Source: Jacaranda mimosifolia
Taxonomy: Eukaryota; Streptophyta; Magnoliopsida; Lamiales; Bignoniaceae
Assembly: GCA_018894105.1 (NCBI GenBank)
Contig: CM032133.1
Span: 10,802,501 to 10,866,500 of the forward strand
Direction: 5' to 3'
Length of the DNA stretch: 64,000 bases
Made by a program: the position numbers and the translations under genes. Shown here piece by piece: positions 11,982 through 23,414 of the stretch; position 1 is the first letter of the stretch; each line of letters opens with the position of its first letter. Below the pieces are notes generated by a model. The model ran no database searches, was not told where the DNA came from, and worked only from the letters and a program-made list of their open reading frames with translations.

Positions 11982-12735
11982 TGTGATCGTCTACTGCCCA
12001 AATGTCGACTTACTACAAAACCAATTAAGCAAAGGACAAGGGTGTTTGGAGAATAGTGAAATAGAATTATAAACGAAGAGGTCGAGCAGCTCTTGTGAGT
12101 AGGTTATGTGGTCAAAATTTAGTTTCCCAAATAGTTGTGCATTATTGTACTAATGCCAAAAATAAAGGTAAATAGAAAATGTGCAATGACTTTACTGACC
12201 TCAACAAAGCCTACCCTAAGAATCTCTACCCTATCCCTCAATCGACCTCCTCATCGACTCAACTGCATGATGCATCTTACTTAGCATGATAGATGTTTTT
12301 TAGGGGTATTACCAAATTTTCATGGTACTCGAAGATTGAGATAAAACTGTATTTGTGGTTCAACAGGACTACATTATTTTGTAGTAATGGCATGTAGCCT
12401 AAAGATACAGGTGCAACATACTAACGGCTTGTGAATATAATGTTCAAGGAAGAGATCGACAAATCGATGGAAGTTTACGTCGAGAACATGATAGACAAAA
12501 GCATAGAAGAAGATTGCCACCTAGAGGACTTGACATACACCTTCTCAATCCTAAGAAAATATAGCCTACAACTTAACCCCTTAAAATGTACATTTGGATA
12601 TAGAGAAAGAAATTTCTTAAGTTATAAGGTCAGTGGGGGACCAATGTGAACTCCTAAAAGATACAGGCTATACAAGATATCACCCCATAAAGGTCTATAA
12701 AGAGGTGCAAAACTAGTCGGTTGGATAATTATCCT
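11982..12735 (+). pseudogene. Gyp1 reverse transcriptase, broken
   Basis: Recognisable blocks are MCNDFTDLNKAYPK (about 12180), a degenerate SGYYQI region, and an open piece at 12431-12649. In that piece the catalytic YVDDM box reads YVENM (12476-12490), so both catalytic acids are lost. RT then jumps at about 12735 to a few codons of integrase (HIHIENGGQLE, 12742-12775). RNase H and most of integrase are missing. Confidence 0.8.
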
Positions 12736-12775
12736 AAGCATATTCATATCGAGAATGGCGGACAACTGGAACCAA

Positions 12776-13006
12776 ACACAGAATGCATGCTCATTATGTT
12801 GTGGTCAAATATTTCACAAAATAGTCAAAGTTAAGGCAGTACACAAGATAACCAATACTACAGTTCATGCTTCATCTAGAAAAATATTATCTACAGGTTT
12901 AAACTCCCCAGGTCCTTTGTGCCTGAAAACAACACTCAGTTCCAAAGTAAGAAAATCATGTAGTAGTGTCAAAGCATGGGAATCTATCAACACTTCAAGT
13001 CAGTAG
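12776..13006 (-). other. Foreign exon-like insertion in Gyp1 integrase (left part)
   Basis: This segment belongs to neither the gypsy nor the copia element and separates two adjoining parts of the gypsy integrase motif; the rest lies at 25203-25236, beyond Cop4. On the minus strand it reads like a 3' splice site (a T-rich run ending TTTTCAG at about 12929) followed by an 18-codon exon (HKGPGEF...FLDEA) with a TGA stop, then an AT-rich tail like a 3' UTR. A captured host gene end is an inference, and I do not recognise the protein. Confidence 0.4.
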
Positions 13007-15221
13007 TATTGGAATAATGCCCAGCAAGCTAATTAGCTTGGCTTTTGTAAAAGTTATTTCCTTGCAAATATAATCTTGATTGAATGATATTCTATACATG
13101 GTCATCTTTATCTTATGCTCTTTATTACGTAACTCGCATTTGGATGAAGCCCTAGATCATTCATGACAATGGGACTTCATTCGGTGATCATAGAATAAGT
13201 CTTACATGATCGTGATCTTAAATCTTCCAAGTCATAAGATCTTATGAGACAAGGCATCTAAGATTCAAATAGACTTGCACTAACAAAGCATAAGTCCAAG
13301 AGTTGGATATTGCTCAATTCTATAAGCAACCATAGGAGATATGGGTGCATGTTAGAGAACAAGGCACTAAAGACCCATTGGAGAATCCACTAGATAGCTA
13401 GACTGGCAATTCGATTGTGGCAAGTTCTCCAGCTTACGCTAGTGTATATTATTAGTCCTCTGACTTGAGGATCCATGGTAACCTTGTGTCTGGTCCTCAT
13501 GCCTTGACTCTTCCTTGACCACTTAGCAGGTCTTTTAGGTTGAGGTTGGGTATGAGCTACTTGGTATAGAAGTTTTTGAGATCGAAGATGGAATCCGACT
13601 CCTCGCTTTTGTGAAGGGCAAGTACATCTCCTATATGTTTTACAATGATTGATTATGAGAAATCCTTGCGCAAGGTGGTATGACAAATTGGAAAAGGAGT
13701 TTTCTGAAGGTGAGGTCATACAAAGGAATCATCCATTGAGAATAGAAACATAGTATCGAGACGATTAGGGAGCCGATAAATATCTTGCCCTAAACCTCTT
13801 TTAGGAAATAGAAGATGGAAGGACTGTATTTGCATGGCAAGATATTCAACTATGATAGTTCTCCAAAAGCAGTCATTTCGGCTAATTAGTTGGGCTCCAT
13901 GGGCTTAAGGTTGGACATTGACCTTGGAGATTGGATACTCTTCAATTAATGAGATTAATTGAATTGAGTCGATTAGTTTGGAAGGTGCTTTAAACTAAAA
14001 TGAATATATGATATTCAAAAGTCACAAGGAGTTACCAGCCCATGTCCAATGAATTATAGAACCTATTGGGTCACACACAAAAGCCAATTAACCTCCTAGT
14101 TAATAGAGCAATTTTCTAAGAGTTAGAGAATCACTCCTTGGTGACCGATTTTGAGGTACCAAATTGAAGGTCAATATTTGGCTTGATTAATTTAAGTGTT
14201 AAATTAATCGACTAATTTAAGTATTTAAATTAGATCAATAATTAAGGAGTTAAGTATTTAGTGCCAAGTAACCATCAATTGGTCAAGTTAACTTAAAGAG
14301 TTAAGTTGACAAAATTGAGCTTAAGAGTTAAGTTTGTTTGACTTAAGAGTTAAGTCAAAGGTGAATTAATTAAATTAAAGTATTTAATTTAATTAAAGAG
14401 AAGAATAAATTTTGAAGGGAAAATTCAAATGAAAGGTTCATTTGAATTACCATCTTAATTAACTTGAAATTAGATTTCAAATGGAATTAAAATGCATATA
14501 AAATTCAAATGAGATCTGAATTCAAATTTGCCACCTTGACACCCCATTTGCCCCCCCTCCCTCATGGAAGGTGTGATGCCACGTTGGCATCACACCATCT
14601 AATATTTATATATAGATATAGAGAGGGAGAGTTTAGCTACTTTGCAAAATGTGTGAAGAATTAGATTCTTCCACTATTCCCTCTAAAATTCCCTTTCTAA
14701 ATATTGTTTCATGTGTTGAGGCCTTGTTCTCTCTTCTTCTCCTATCTAAAAAATCAATCTTCAGCATTGATATTCTACTCATTTCTCCGACTAAAAGTGA
14801 GTGGAACTTCAAGGATCAATTGATGTGCGGATCATATCAATAGAGACAGAGAAATTGATTTACTAGCTTTAGAGATCTACTGAAACAGAGCAGTCACTTG
14901 CTGAATTTTTTCCAGGCAATCCAGATTGAATTTTGCTTTGAATTTTTTACCTCAAGGTGTTGAGAAGTTTTGGATTTTTTTTGTGATTTTTGGAGCATTC
15001 TAACCAAGCCAAACGTTGCTGTTTCTCCGCTATGCTAGAGTTTGCCAGAATCCAGATTAGTGAAGTGTTCACCCTTGAGACCTTGGAATTTTCCTTTTTG
15101 AGGTAACACTCCAACTAAATCTTGATTGGAGACGTGAATAGATCCTTGGTAGATTGTAATCACTAGTTATTTTGAGCTTTTGAAGCTTTATTATCGGATC
15201 CCAGTGGCTTGCTAACCTTCA
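13007..15221 (+). repeat. Cop4 5' LTR, full length
   Basis: The LTR is 2215 bp, from TATTGGAATAATGCC (family TGTTGGAATAGTGCC) to ACCTTCA, directly followed by the primer site. Its middle (about 14180-14400) is an AT-rich field of repeated TTAAGAGTTAA and TTAATTAA words that is conserved in position in the other LTRs. Antisense frames in it are not conserved as genes. Confidence 0.9.
14603..14622 (+). promoter_or_regulatory. TATA-box-like element of Cop4 5' LTR
   Basis: TTTATATATAGATATAG occurs here and at the same LTR position in Cop1 (about 6246), Cop6 (about 32998), the Cop4 3' LTR (24572) and, reversed, in the left Cop5 LTR (30247) and Cop7 (63487). Conserved placement supports a core promoter for the element RNA. 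Confidence 0.6.
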
Positions 15222-15236
15222 AGTGGTATCGGGGTC
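15222..15236 (+). other. Cop4 primer-binding site
   Basis: AGTGGTATCGGGGTC directly follows the 5' LTR. It is a mutated form of TGGTATCAGAGCC, complementary to the 3' end of initiator methionine tRNA. Confidence 0.85.
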
Positions 15237-17193
15237 ATTTTCATGCTTTGATTTGGATTTTTATTTTTGATTGATTCATTTGATGAATTGATCTTATTAT
15301 CTAAATACTTGATTCATATGATGGATTGGAGTGTTTGGATAATTTATTGTGAGGCTCCTTGATTGATGAATTGAAATGATGCTAATATGTATTTTAAGTG
15401 TTAATTCAGATGATTAGTATGTTTTTAATTCATAGCTATTAATGCTGAATGTTGATTTAGCATTAATTGATGTTATATGTTGATATAGCAGGTTAAATCT
15501 GACCTTAATGTGTTTTCATCATTTTTTTTGGATCCAATTTGATTGGAGTTTTGTGGGAGATTTTTGGAGAATTTGATTCTCACTTGAACTTATTTTTGAA
15601 ACATGTTTGACAACTTGAAAATTTAATTTTAAAAGGTATTTAGATCTGAAATTTCATCTGTAATATGTGTTTTAATGTTTAGGAGGTGTGCTAAATTTTT
15701 TGGTGTATAAAAGTCGAACCAAAAATGAGTTAACTCGGTCCAAACCCGAAAACAAGGCAAGCTGCCATGCCCGGCCGGGCACCGGCTAGGCAGCATGCAC
15801 ACATGCTACCAGGCCATGCTACTGGGCCGGGGAAGCAATGCCCAATTTTGGGTTGGATGGGTTTTGACCAATTTTTTTTGTTCCTTTAGTGACCAAAAGT
15901 GTTTTATTTCGCACATAATAGATGCACAAGTATTGTGCAAGTTCTCAAAATTATGTTCGACATTTTTGATTGCTTTTAAAACTTGTTAAAGTTAATCTCC
16001 TACTTATTTCATAAAGTTATGCTTGACCAATTATTTGTTTATGAGATAAGCATTTAATGGATAGAATTAAATGTTAATTCTTGATTTATTTATTATTCAT
16101 TTAAATGTTGAATGGATGATGAATGAATGGGGATGATCATGAGCCTTTAATATTGATTTTATTTATTTCAAGTTGTTGAAAAGGGTTGTATTAAATTAAG
16201 ACTAGCATGCCTCTTTATTTCTACCATGTAAATGTTATGAGAATGAAATGACTAAGAGCGAGGATTTCTTTCTCATGTAAATGTTGCATGGAGCAAAGGA
16301 TACCCTTGGTGGCATAGAGACTTTTGAAGACCCATGAATGTATGGAATACACTCATGTAATAGCTAGGTTTAATCAACCTACTTAAAATCAACTAGGTAC
16401 ACTTATGGCTCTAAGTGCACCACTTGGTTAAGCTCATGGTCATCCCACTTTAGAAGCATGCTAGCTACATTTACTTATTTATACTTTCCATATCCTTTTA
16501 ATGTATGAGATGCATGTTTAGGATATACAAAATCTAAATAAGAAGATAAAATTATGAGATCTTTGCAAACAAAAACCCTCAATTTAGAATGTCTAAGTGC
16601 TTTTCAAATATTAAGTCAAAATCGATATAAACTAAAAGAGTTTTAATTAATCCATGCCTTCTACCAATAGTATGTGGCATAATGATGCTACCATTATTTG
16701 TGTGATGTCTCACGAGTCGTGGGTCACACTTATAGTGGGAAGCTGTGACCATATACTTAGCATATAATGCACATTTGATTTGGAAATGCCTATACATTAT
16801 CACACGAGTCATGGGATGTCGTGGTGCCTGTCTCAAATTAAACTATGATTGGTAGGTCTGACTTAACACCTAGTAGTGTGGATGTCTCACGAGTCGTGGG
16901 TCTACATGGAAAGTGAGGCAAGATATATCAAGAGTTGCATGAGATGTAATTGGCAAAAGTTGCTTACCTTTCAATTGTTTATGGATGTCTTACGAGTCGT
17001 GGGTCCACTTGCAAGTCCTTAGGATCTTGATTCTCACTAGAAAATAGGATTTCTCGAATTCTTCTTGGGGGTGAAGGATTTGATAAAATAGTAGGAGAAA
17101 AACATGCTTGAAAGACCATGAACATGTTTTCAATATCAAAATTTATTCATTGCTTATTCTCATTTTTGCCTTTGAGGATTTGTGAAATCTCAA
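15237..17193 (+). other. Cop4 untranslated leader with hairpin array
   Basis: The non-coding leader contains a GC-rich hairpin region (15766-15850, arms GCTGCC/GGCAGC around CCCGG/CCGGG), hairpin A (15923-15939) and a weak hairpin B (16010-16021). Four spaced stem-loops follow: SL1 16700-16729 (GTGTGA/TCACAC around CACG-AGT-CGTG), SL2 16788-16827, SL3 16877-16906 (TGTGGA/TCTACA) and SL4 16982-17007 (TGGA/TCCA). All four loops carry CGAGTCRTGGG-like apices. The function is unknown. Confidence 0.65.
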
Positions 17194-18110
17194 GAATGGC
17201 TTAATGTCCTAATCAACAATATTTTGGAAATAAATATACCAATCAGGGTCAAACCTCTACGATTGACTTAAACTCAAAAAGCATTTTAGATTCCTAGAAG
17301 TGGATATATGTCTTATATCAAGGTGCTCCTAATCCTATGGGGATTATAGTGGATCAAAAGACATGTGAAAAGTTCATGAATTGGGTTTAGGATTGTCCTA
17401 TCCTATAATCTCATCAAAGCATCCACAAACTTTAAAAGTCTCAAAGATCCATGAATAGTGCCTTGGTTAACTTTTACAAGAGTTGTAAAAATAACAAGGT
17501 ATGAGAAGTTCATGTTGTCAAAGGAGATTATTCAAGCTAGGATAGATGTGAAGTCATGTGTCATCAAATACGGTCTAAAGATGATTGGGCTTGGAGAAAC
17601 TTTGTCTACTTAGACGTAATGATGGACATTGATCCCCATGAGGATTTGATCCTCATATCTTCGCTAAGTTTTATTAATCAAAGTGTTGATCTAGAAGGAG
17701 CTACCATGATAAGGGCAAACCTTTGATACTTGTTTCCTCCTCCAAGTCTATGGGCCCTATGGGTGCTAGAAAGGGAGGTAAAAGGAAGAAAAGTTCTTCC
17801 TCCAAGGGAAAACAACTATTAAAAGCATCTAGATGAGTCAAGAACATTATAGAGAATATATTCGACATTATTTGTTTCTACTTTGGCTAGATAGGCCATT
17901 AGAAGCGGTTTTGCAAAGAATACCTTGCAACCTTTTCGAGGGGTATGTACTTTGTTGAAGTGCATTTAAGGATAAATTCTTCCTGATGGATATGTGATAT
18001 CACATGTGGTTCTTATCTTTGTAAGTTGTTACAAAGAATAAGAAGAAGAATAAAACTAAGTGATGTGGATATGATCCATCGCCTTGGCTAAGGAGTAAGA
18101 GTTGTGACCA
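17194..18110 (+). pseudogene. Cop4 gag and protease, broken
   Basis: The start ATGG is in the same context as the other gag starts. Gag remnants run to about 17890, and the region of the CCHC knuckle is unreadable. Protease remnants follow (FLTMYFVEVHL-like near 17945 in shifted frames), with the catalytic box degraded by stops near 17990. Confidence 0.7.
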
Positions 18111-18299
18111 AAGCCGAAGGTGTATAATAAGGTAGACTTAAAGAATTCCATATTTATATTGGACTTTTGTTATAATGTACCATGTATTGTTAAGAGCATT
18201 ATTTCAGTTCCCGTTTTGGATAGCAAATGATTTGATCCTTCTATATCAAATGGAGATTGAAGGTATTAAAGAATAAATTCTTTAATTACTTATGGTATA

Positions 18300-19497
18300 C
18301 TTAGCAAAGCATTATACATATTGGATTCTCAACCATCACTAATACACATTCAACAAAGTAAGAATATTAGATATCCAAGAAAATGCCATGTAATGACATG
18401 CAATACTTGGGCATATCTCTAAAAATAAGATAAGCAAGTTAGAAGCTCTCAAAGCACTAAGTGTTATTAGCAATGAGGAACTTCCTACTTATGAATCTTA
18501 TTTGAAGGGAAAGATGACCAAGGCTGGCTTTGTAGGACAAACAGAGCGCTCCACAAATCCTTTGGATTTAATCCATACGGATATTTGTGGGCCAGTAAGA
18601 GTTAGTGGGAAAGGAGGTTATTCCTACTTCATCACCTTTACTAATGATTATGGTCGATTTGGACACGTGTATCTTATAAGCCTTTGAAAAGTTCAAAGAG
18701 TAAATGAATGAAATGGAAAAGTAATTGAGGCTTAGAATTAAAGCTCTTCGATTGGATCGAGTGGGAGAATACTTAAGCATCGAATTTTTAGATTATCTTA
18801 AGGAGAATGGGATTCTCCCTCAATGGACTCTATCCGGCACACCCTAACATAATAGAATAGCCGAGAGGAGAAACCGTACCTTGTTGGACATGGTTCATTC
18901 TGTGATAAGCTTCTTCGATATGCCTATATCCTTTTGTGGATATGGCTCAAAGATGACTGCAAAGTTACTAAGCATAGTACCTTCAAAGTCGGTACCTAAA
19001 ATGCCACATGAGATATGGCATGGCAAAGCACCCTCTTACCAATATCTCGAGGTTTGGGGATCTCTTGCCTACATAAGACAGACAATGGGAGATAAGTTGG
19101 ATAGTAGATCCACCTTGTTAAGTTTGTGGGACATCCAAAAGAGTCTATGGGTTATTAATTCTATGATCCCTCGAAACAAAATGTGCTTGTTTCAAGGAAC
19201 GCCACCTTTTTGGAAAAGGAATTTCTGTAAGATAGAAAAAAACATTATTGTTGAACTTTATAATGTTCAAGATAATCATCAAATCCCACAAGCTGTGGAA
19301 TCGAATAAATATCAAAGAGCTTTACACACAAACTCTGAGAAGCTCGGACTGAATCAAGAGAAAACCCGAAAAGTTTAGATTTCTTTATGAGAGGGCCCAA
19401 TCGGATAATGATCCGAAGACCTATGAGGAAGCTATGTTGGACATAGACTTGGGACGTTGGCTTGATGCCATGAGATCCGAAATGGACTCCATATACT
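18300..19497 (+). pseudogene. Cop4 integrase and linker to RT, broken
   Basis: The pre-integrase part lies at 18310-18500 and the core start is open at 18502-18687 with HTDICGP (first catalytic Asp) and GGYSYFITFTN. The C-terminal half and linker are open at 18881-19378 (165 codons: VPKMPHEIWHGKAPSYQYL, then GDKLDSRSTL). Stops lie between the pieces. The domain would insert the DNA copy into the host genome; it is inactive here. Confidence 0.85.
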
Positions 19498-20155
19498 CCA
19501 ACTTGGCATCACACCAACCTCACCCTATATATAGATATAGTGGGTGTGAGGATTGCTCATTGCTAAAAGTGTGAAAGAATTAGATTGTTTTGCAATTCCG
19601 TCCAAAACCTCTTGCAAGCATTGCATTCATGTGTTGAAAACTTTGTTCTTTTCTTCTTCTTCTGCCCTACCTAAAATTGACCTCCACCATAGCCTATCTC
19701 TGGTCTTATTCTAGCTTATAGACTAGAGATTTTGGAAGATTTATTTGGTGTGTGCATCATATCAATAGAGGCAAACAAGTTAGTTTGCTACGGTTTGGAG
19801 ATCCACCTGCACAGAGTCCGATTTGGCAAATTTTTCCAGGAGATCCAGAAAGCTTTTTGATCTAAAATTTTTACTATGTTTCCTCTAAGATGTTTACAGG
19901 TTGCATTATTATTTTTGTGAATTTTGGAGCAGTTTTGCTGAGGTTAAAAATCGCTCCAATCCTGCTGCGCGTTTTTTAGCAGATTCTGGATTTGGTGAAA
20001 GGTTCACCACTTTTTCTTTAGATTTTAGCATTTCAAGGTAACATTCTATCTAAATCTGGATTTAGGTATAATTTGATCCTAGTTAGCATGTAAACACTAG
20101 TTTATTAAACTTTTGAAGTTTTTAAAATTAGATCCTAGTACCTTACTTGCTTTCA
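19498..20155 (+). repeat. Stray LTR 3' portion inside Cop4 RT
   Basis: About 658 bp of family LTR, from just upstream of the TATA region (TATATATAGATATAG near 19528) to the exact LTR end TTTCA at 20155, lies in sense orientation between two RT codon blocks. About 60 bp of RT is missing at the left junction, where both sequences share CCAAC. This fits a later copia insertion that lost its left part together with a little target DNA. Confidence 0.8.
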
Positions 20156-21578
20156 CTATAAGCGAAAGCTAGGAATCGATTGAGAAGTAGTGACTTTTAA
20201 GGTGTGATAATGGCGAAAGGTTACACTCAATGACCCGATATTGATTTTGATGAAACCTTATCACCGGTCACAATGCCTAATCCATTCAAATTCTACTTGT
20301 CATAGTCACATATTATGACTATGAGATATAGCAAATGGATGTGGAAACTACTTTCCTCAATGGAGATATTGAAGAAGAAATCTATATCAAGCAACCACAA
20401 GGTTTTACATATAAAGGGAGTGAGCAAAAGGTTTGCAAACTCCAAAGATCCATTTATGGACTCAAAAAGGCACCCCGAAGTTGGAACATATGTTTTGACA
20501 AAATGGTTAAATCGTTTAGCTTTGTCAAAAATATGTATGAACCATGTGTGTATAAGAAAGCTAGTGGGAGTTGTAAACAATTTATTGTGCTTTATATCGA
20601 TGGCATCCTTCTCATTGGGAATGAGGTAGGAATGTTAGAGTGTACTAAAGTATGGTTATCACTCAATTCTCCAAAAAGGATTTGGGATAAGCATCCTACG
20701 TGTTAGGAATATGTAACTCTAAAGATAGATCTGAGAGGATGCTGGGGCTATCCTAAATCCCACATATTGAAAAGATACTAAAGGGGTTTAGTATAGAAGA
20801 ATCGAAGAATGGATTCATTCCTATAAGACATGGCATTCATCTTTCCAAGTTTATGGCCCCTTTAGACTGACAACGAGAGACAAAATATGTCCCACATACC
20901 TTATGCCTCCGCTATGTGGAGCATAATGTATGTAGTTCAATAGACAAGACTGGATGTGGCATACTCGCTAAGTGTTACAAGTAGGTTCCAATCCAATCCC
21001 GACGAGAGTCACTGGATAGCCGTTAAAACAATCCTTAAGTACTTAAGAAGCACTAAGGACTTATTTTTGGTATACGACAATAGAGAATTAAAAATCTAGG
21101 GGTGTTCAGATTCAAGTTTCCAATTTGATGTAGATGACCTAGAATCTACTTTTGGATATATATTTTGCATTAATGGCAGCATAGTGAGTTGGAAAAGTTC
21201 TAATAAGATAGCATGGCCAAGACAACTACAGAGGTGAAATAATTTGTGATTTTGGAAACCGCAGCAGAAGGTGATTAGATAAAAACTTTATCAAAGAGTT
21301 GGGTGTAGTGCCTAGCGTGCATGAGCCCACAGTTGTCTTTGGAAGACAACTTTGGACTTGAGCCAAGATCTCATCAATGATCCAAACACAATAAATGCGT
21401 TATCATTTGATGTATGATATCAATTGATAAAGGCGACAGCAGAGTAGACAAAGTTGCCTCAGAAGCGGATGTAGCAGAACTACTGTTCAAACCCCTAAAA
21501 GCAAAGGGTCTTTGAAGGACATCTTGAGAAGATCGGTCTCAAGGCCATGGAGCATTGGCTTTAGCGCTAGTGGAAGAT
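20156..21578 (+). pseudogene. Cop4 reverse transcriptase and RNase H, broken
   Basis: The RT palm is open at 20335-20706: MDVETTFLNGDIEEEIY, QRSIYGLKKAPRSWN, and the active site, which reads YIDG (20593-20604) instead of YVDD, so one catalytic Asp is Gly. RNase H remnants extend to about 21560, with a late LDSSFQ-like block and many stops. The purine tract AGTGGAAGAT precedes the 3' LTR. Confidence 0.85.
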
Positions 21579-22344
21579 TATTAGAATAGTGCCCGGCAAG
21601 CAGATTAGATTGGCCTTGTAAAAGTTATTTCATTGTAAAAATAATCTTGATTGAATGATATTCTATATATGGTCATCTTCATCTTATGCTCTTTATTACT
21701 TCACTCGCATTTGGATGAATCTTTTAGATCACTCATGACTACGGGATTTGGTTTGGTGGTTGTGATCTTAAATCTTCCAAGTTATAAGATCTTATGAAAT
21801 AGGGCATCTAAGATCTGGATAGACTTGTACTAACAATGCATAAATCCAAGAGTTGGATATTGCTCCATTCCATGAGCAACCATATGAGATATTGGTGTAT
21901 GTTAGTGGGTGCTTGTTAGACAACAAGGCACTGAAGACCCACCGAAGAATCCACTAGATAGCTAGAGTGGCAAGTCAGTAGTGGCAAGTTCTCCAACTTG
22001 TGCTACTGTATATTATTAGTCCTCTAACCTAAGGATCCATGGTAAACTTGTCTCTGGTCCTTATGTTTTGACTCTTCCTTGACCACTTAGCGGGTTTTTT
22101 GGGTTAAGGCTGGATATGAGCTACTTAGTATAGAGGTTCGTGAGATCCAAGATAGAATCCGACTCCTCACTTTTGTGAAAGGTCAATATATCTTCTTCTT
22201 ACCATAACCAAGAGGACGAGGCTCTTAGCAATGGGAGGAAGGGGAGTGGGCAAGCGGGCCCCTTCACAGCTAATTGATCTATCACTGAATCACAAGCTGT
22301 TTTGTCATTATCTAATTTTTTTTTGTTTGATCACACTCGAAATT

Positions 22345-22575
22345 ATGTATCTACTTATCGTATTTTTGCCCCTCCTTGGTAGTTTCGTAGCAGGTTTTTT
22401 CGAACGTTTTCTAGGATCAGAAAGAACAGCTATAATAACCACCACGTGCATTTTATTCTCTTCGATCTTCTCTTTGATTACTTTTTAAGAAGTCGCACCG
22501 GCAGCTAGTGCTTGCTATCTAAGAGTTGCTCCATAGATCTTATCAAAAATGTTTGATGCTTCTTAGGGCTTCTTT
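22345..22575 (+). pseudogene. nad5: nad5 first exon, NADH dehydrogenase subunit 5 fragment
   Basis: The exon begins [13 protein letters not shown] and continues [10 protein letters not shown], the N-terminus of respiratory complex I subunit 5, a proton-pumping inner-membrane protein. It has in-frame stops after LITF and at two tryptophan-type positions. The length of about 231 bases fits the plant first exon. It is non-functional in the nucleus. Confidence 0.9.
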
Positions 22576-23414
22576 GGCGATCGTGAAGTCACCGGATGAA
22601 TTACCGAGTAAATAGATCAGATCCAAATGCAGCTGTTGCTCCACAGCGCTACGGACTCGACCCGCTCCTACCCATCCTGGAGCACCATAGCATGTCGGGA
22701 ATAAAGGGGGACATACTGGATATAAGCACTCCCTTGGTTGGGGGCTGTGCTACCCTCCCTTTCGATCGATACACAGTTGAGGAGGCCGATCACGAACGCT
22801 ACAAGTGTGGGAGCGATCCTAGTCAGGGAAGGCTAAGACGGCACCTCGCATATGGGTAGCAAGATGGCGTTTATGCCCCTACGGTAGGGCCTTATGAGGA
22901 AGGGCCCAGCCCAATAGGGACAGCACACCCCCCTACTTCAAGCACACCTCCGTATCGACTAAATCACTCGTTGGGTCTAGTCGGTGGAACCGGTGTACCA
23001 TGCGAGCTAGTTAGATGCGTGGCGCAGAGGGCTTGTGGTACCCCCTTTTCTTGATCGATCCTTTTATTGGCTTCGGTAGTGAATCACCTGCTCAAAAAAA
23101 AAGGAATGCCTTATTTGAGACTACAAAAGCAAGCGGTGGACTCTTTCATGTTGGAAGGGGAGAAAGGGCCTAAGTACGGCAGATGCCGTACACTTGAGTG
23201 GCAAAGGTAACGGGTTAGGTTGACTTTCTTTTCCAGGCTTGCTCGGATAGACGCGTGGAACATCAAGTTGGTAAGCCGTGTGAAGGGAAACCTTCCCACA
23301 TGGTTCGGAGAACACTGAATTCGAATGAGAGGTTCACCACCACATCATTGCATGCAAGGGGAGCTTGCTCGATTCGCAGATTGGTCTGACTCATAATTTA
23401 CTTCTGACCTCGTG
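22576..23414 (+). pseudogene. nad5 group II intron 1 remnant
   Basis: About 839 bp separates the two nad5 exons. A domain V-like hairpin is readable at about 23272-23305 (GCCGTGTGAAGGG, then CTTCCCACATGGTTC, with a GAAA-type loop), followed by a domain VI-like stretch. Plant mitochondrial nad5 has a group II intron at this place. Small reading frames inside it are incidental. Confidence 0.8.

Noticed and set aside
11887..12795. Near-identical CCAAACA...ATGCATGCTCATT words at about 11889 and 12774
   Set aside because: The match is short (about 27 bases with three differences), lies in different contexts and shows no further duplicated flank. It is probably chance.
12755..13006. Plus-strand frame of 83 codons at the left of Cop4
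   Set aside because: It begins in gypsy integrase codons of another frame and runs through the foreign insertion to the Cop4 edge. The minus-strand exon reading fits the sequence better.
14180..14400. AT-rich TTAAGAGTTAA repeats as a replication origin or regulatory array
   Set aside because: The same field is found in every LTR copy at the same position. It is simply part of the LTR, and there is no evidence for an origin.
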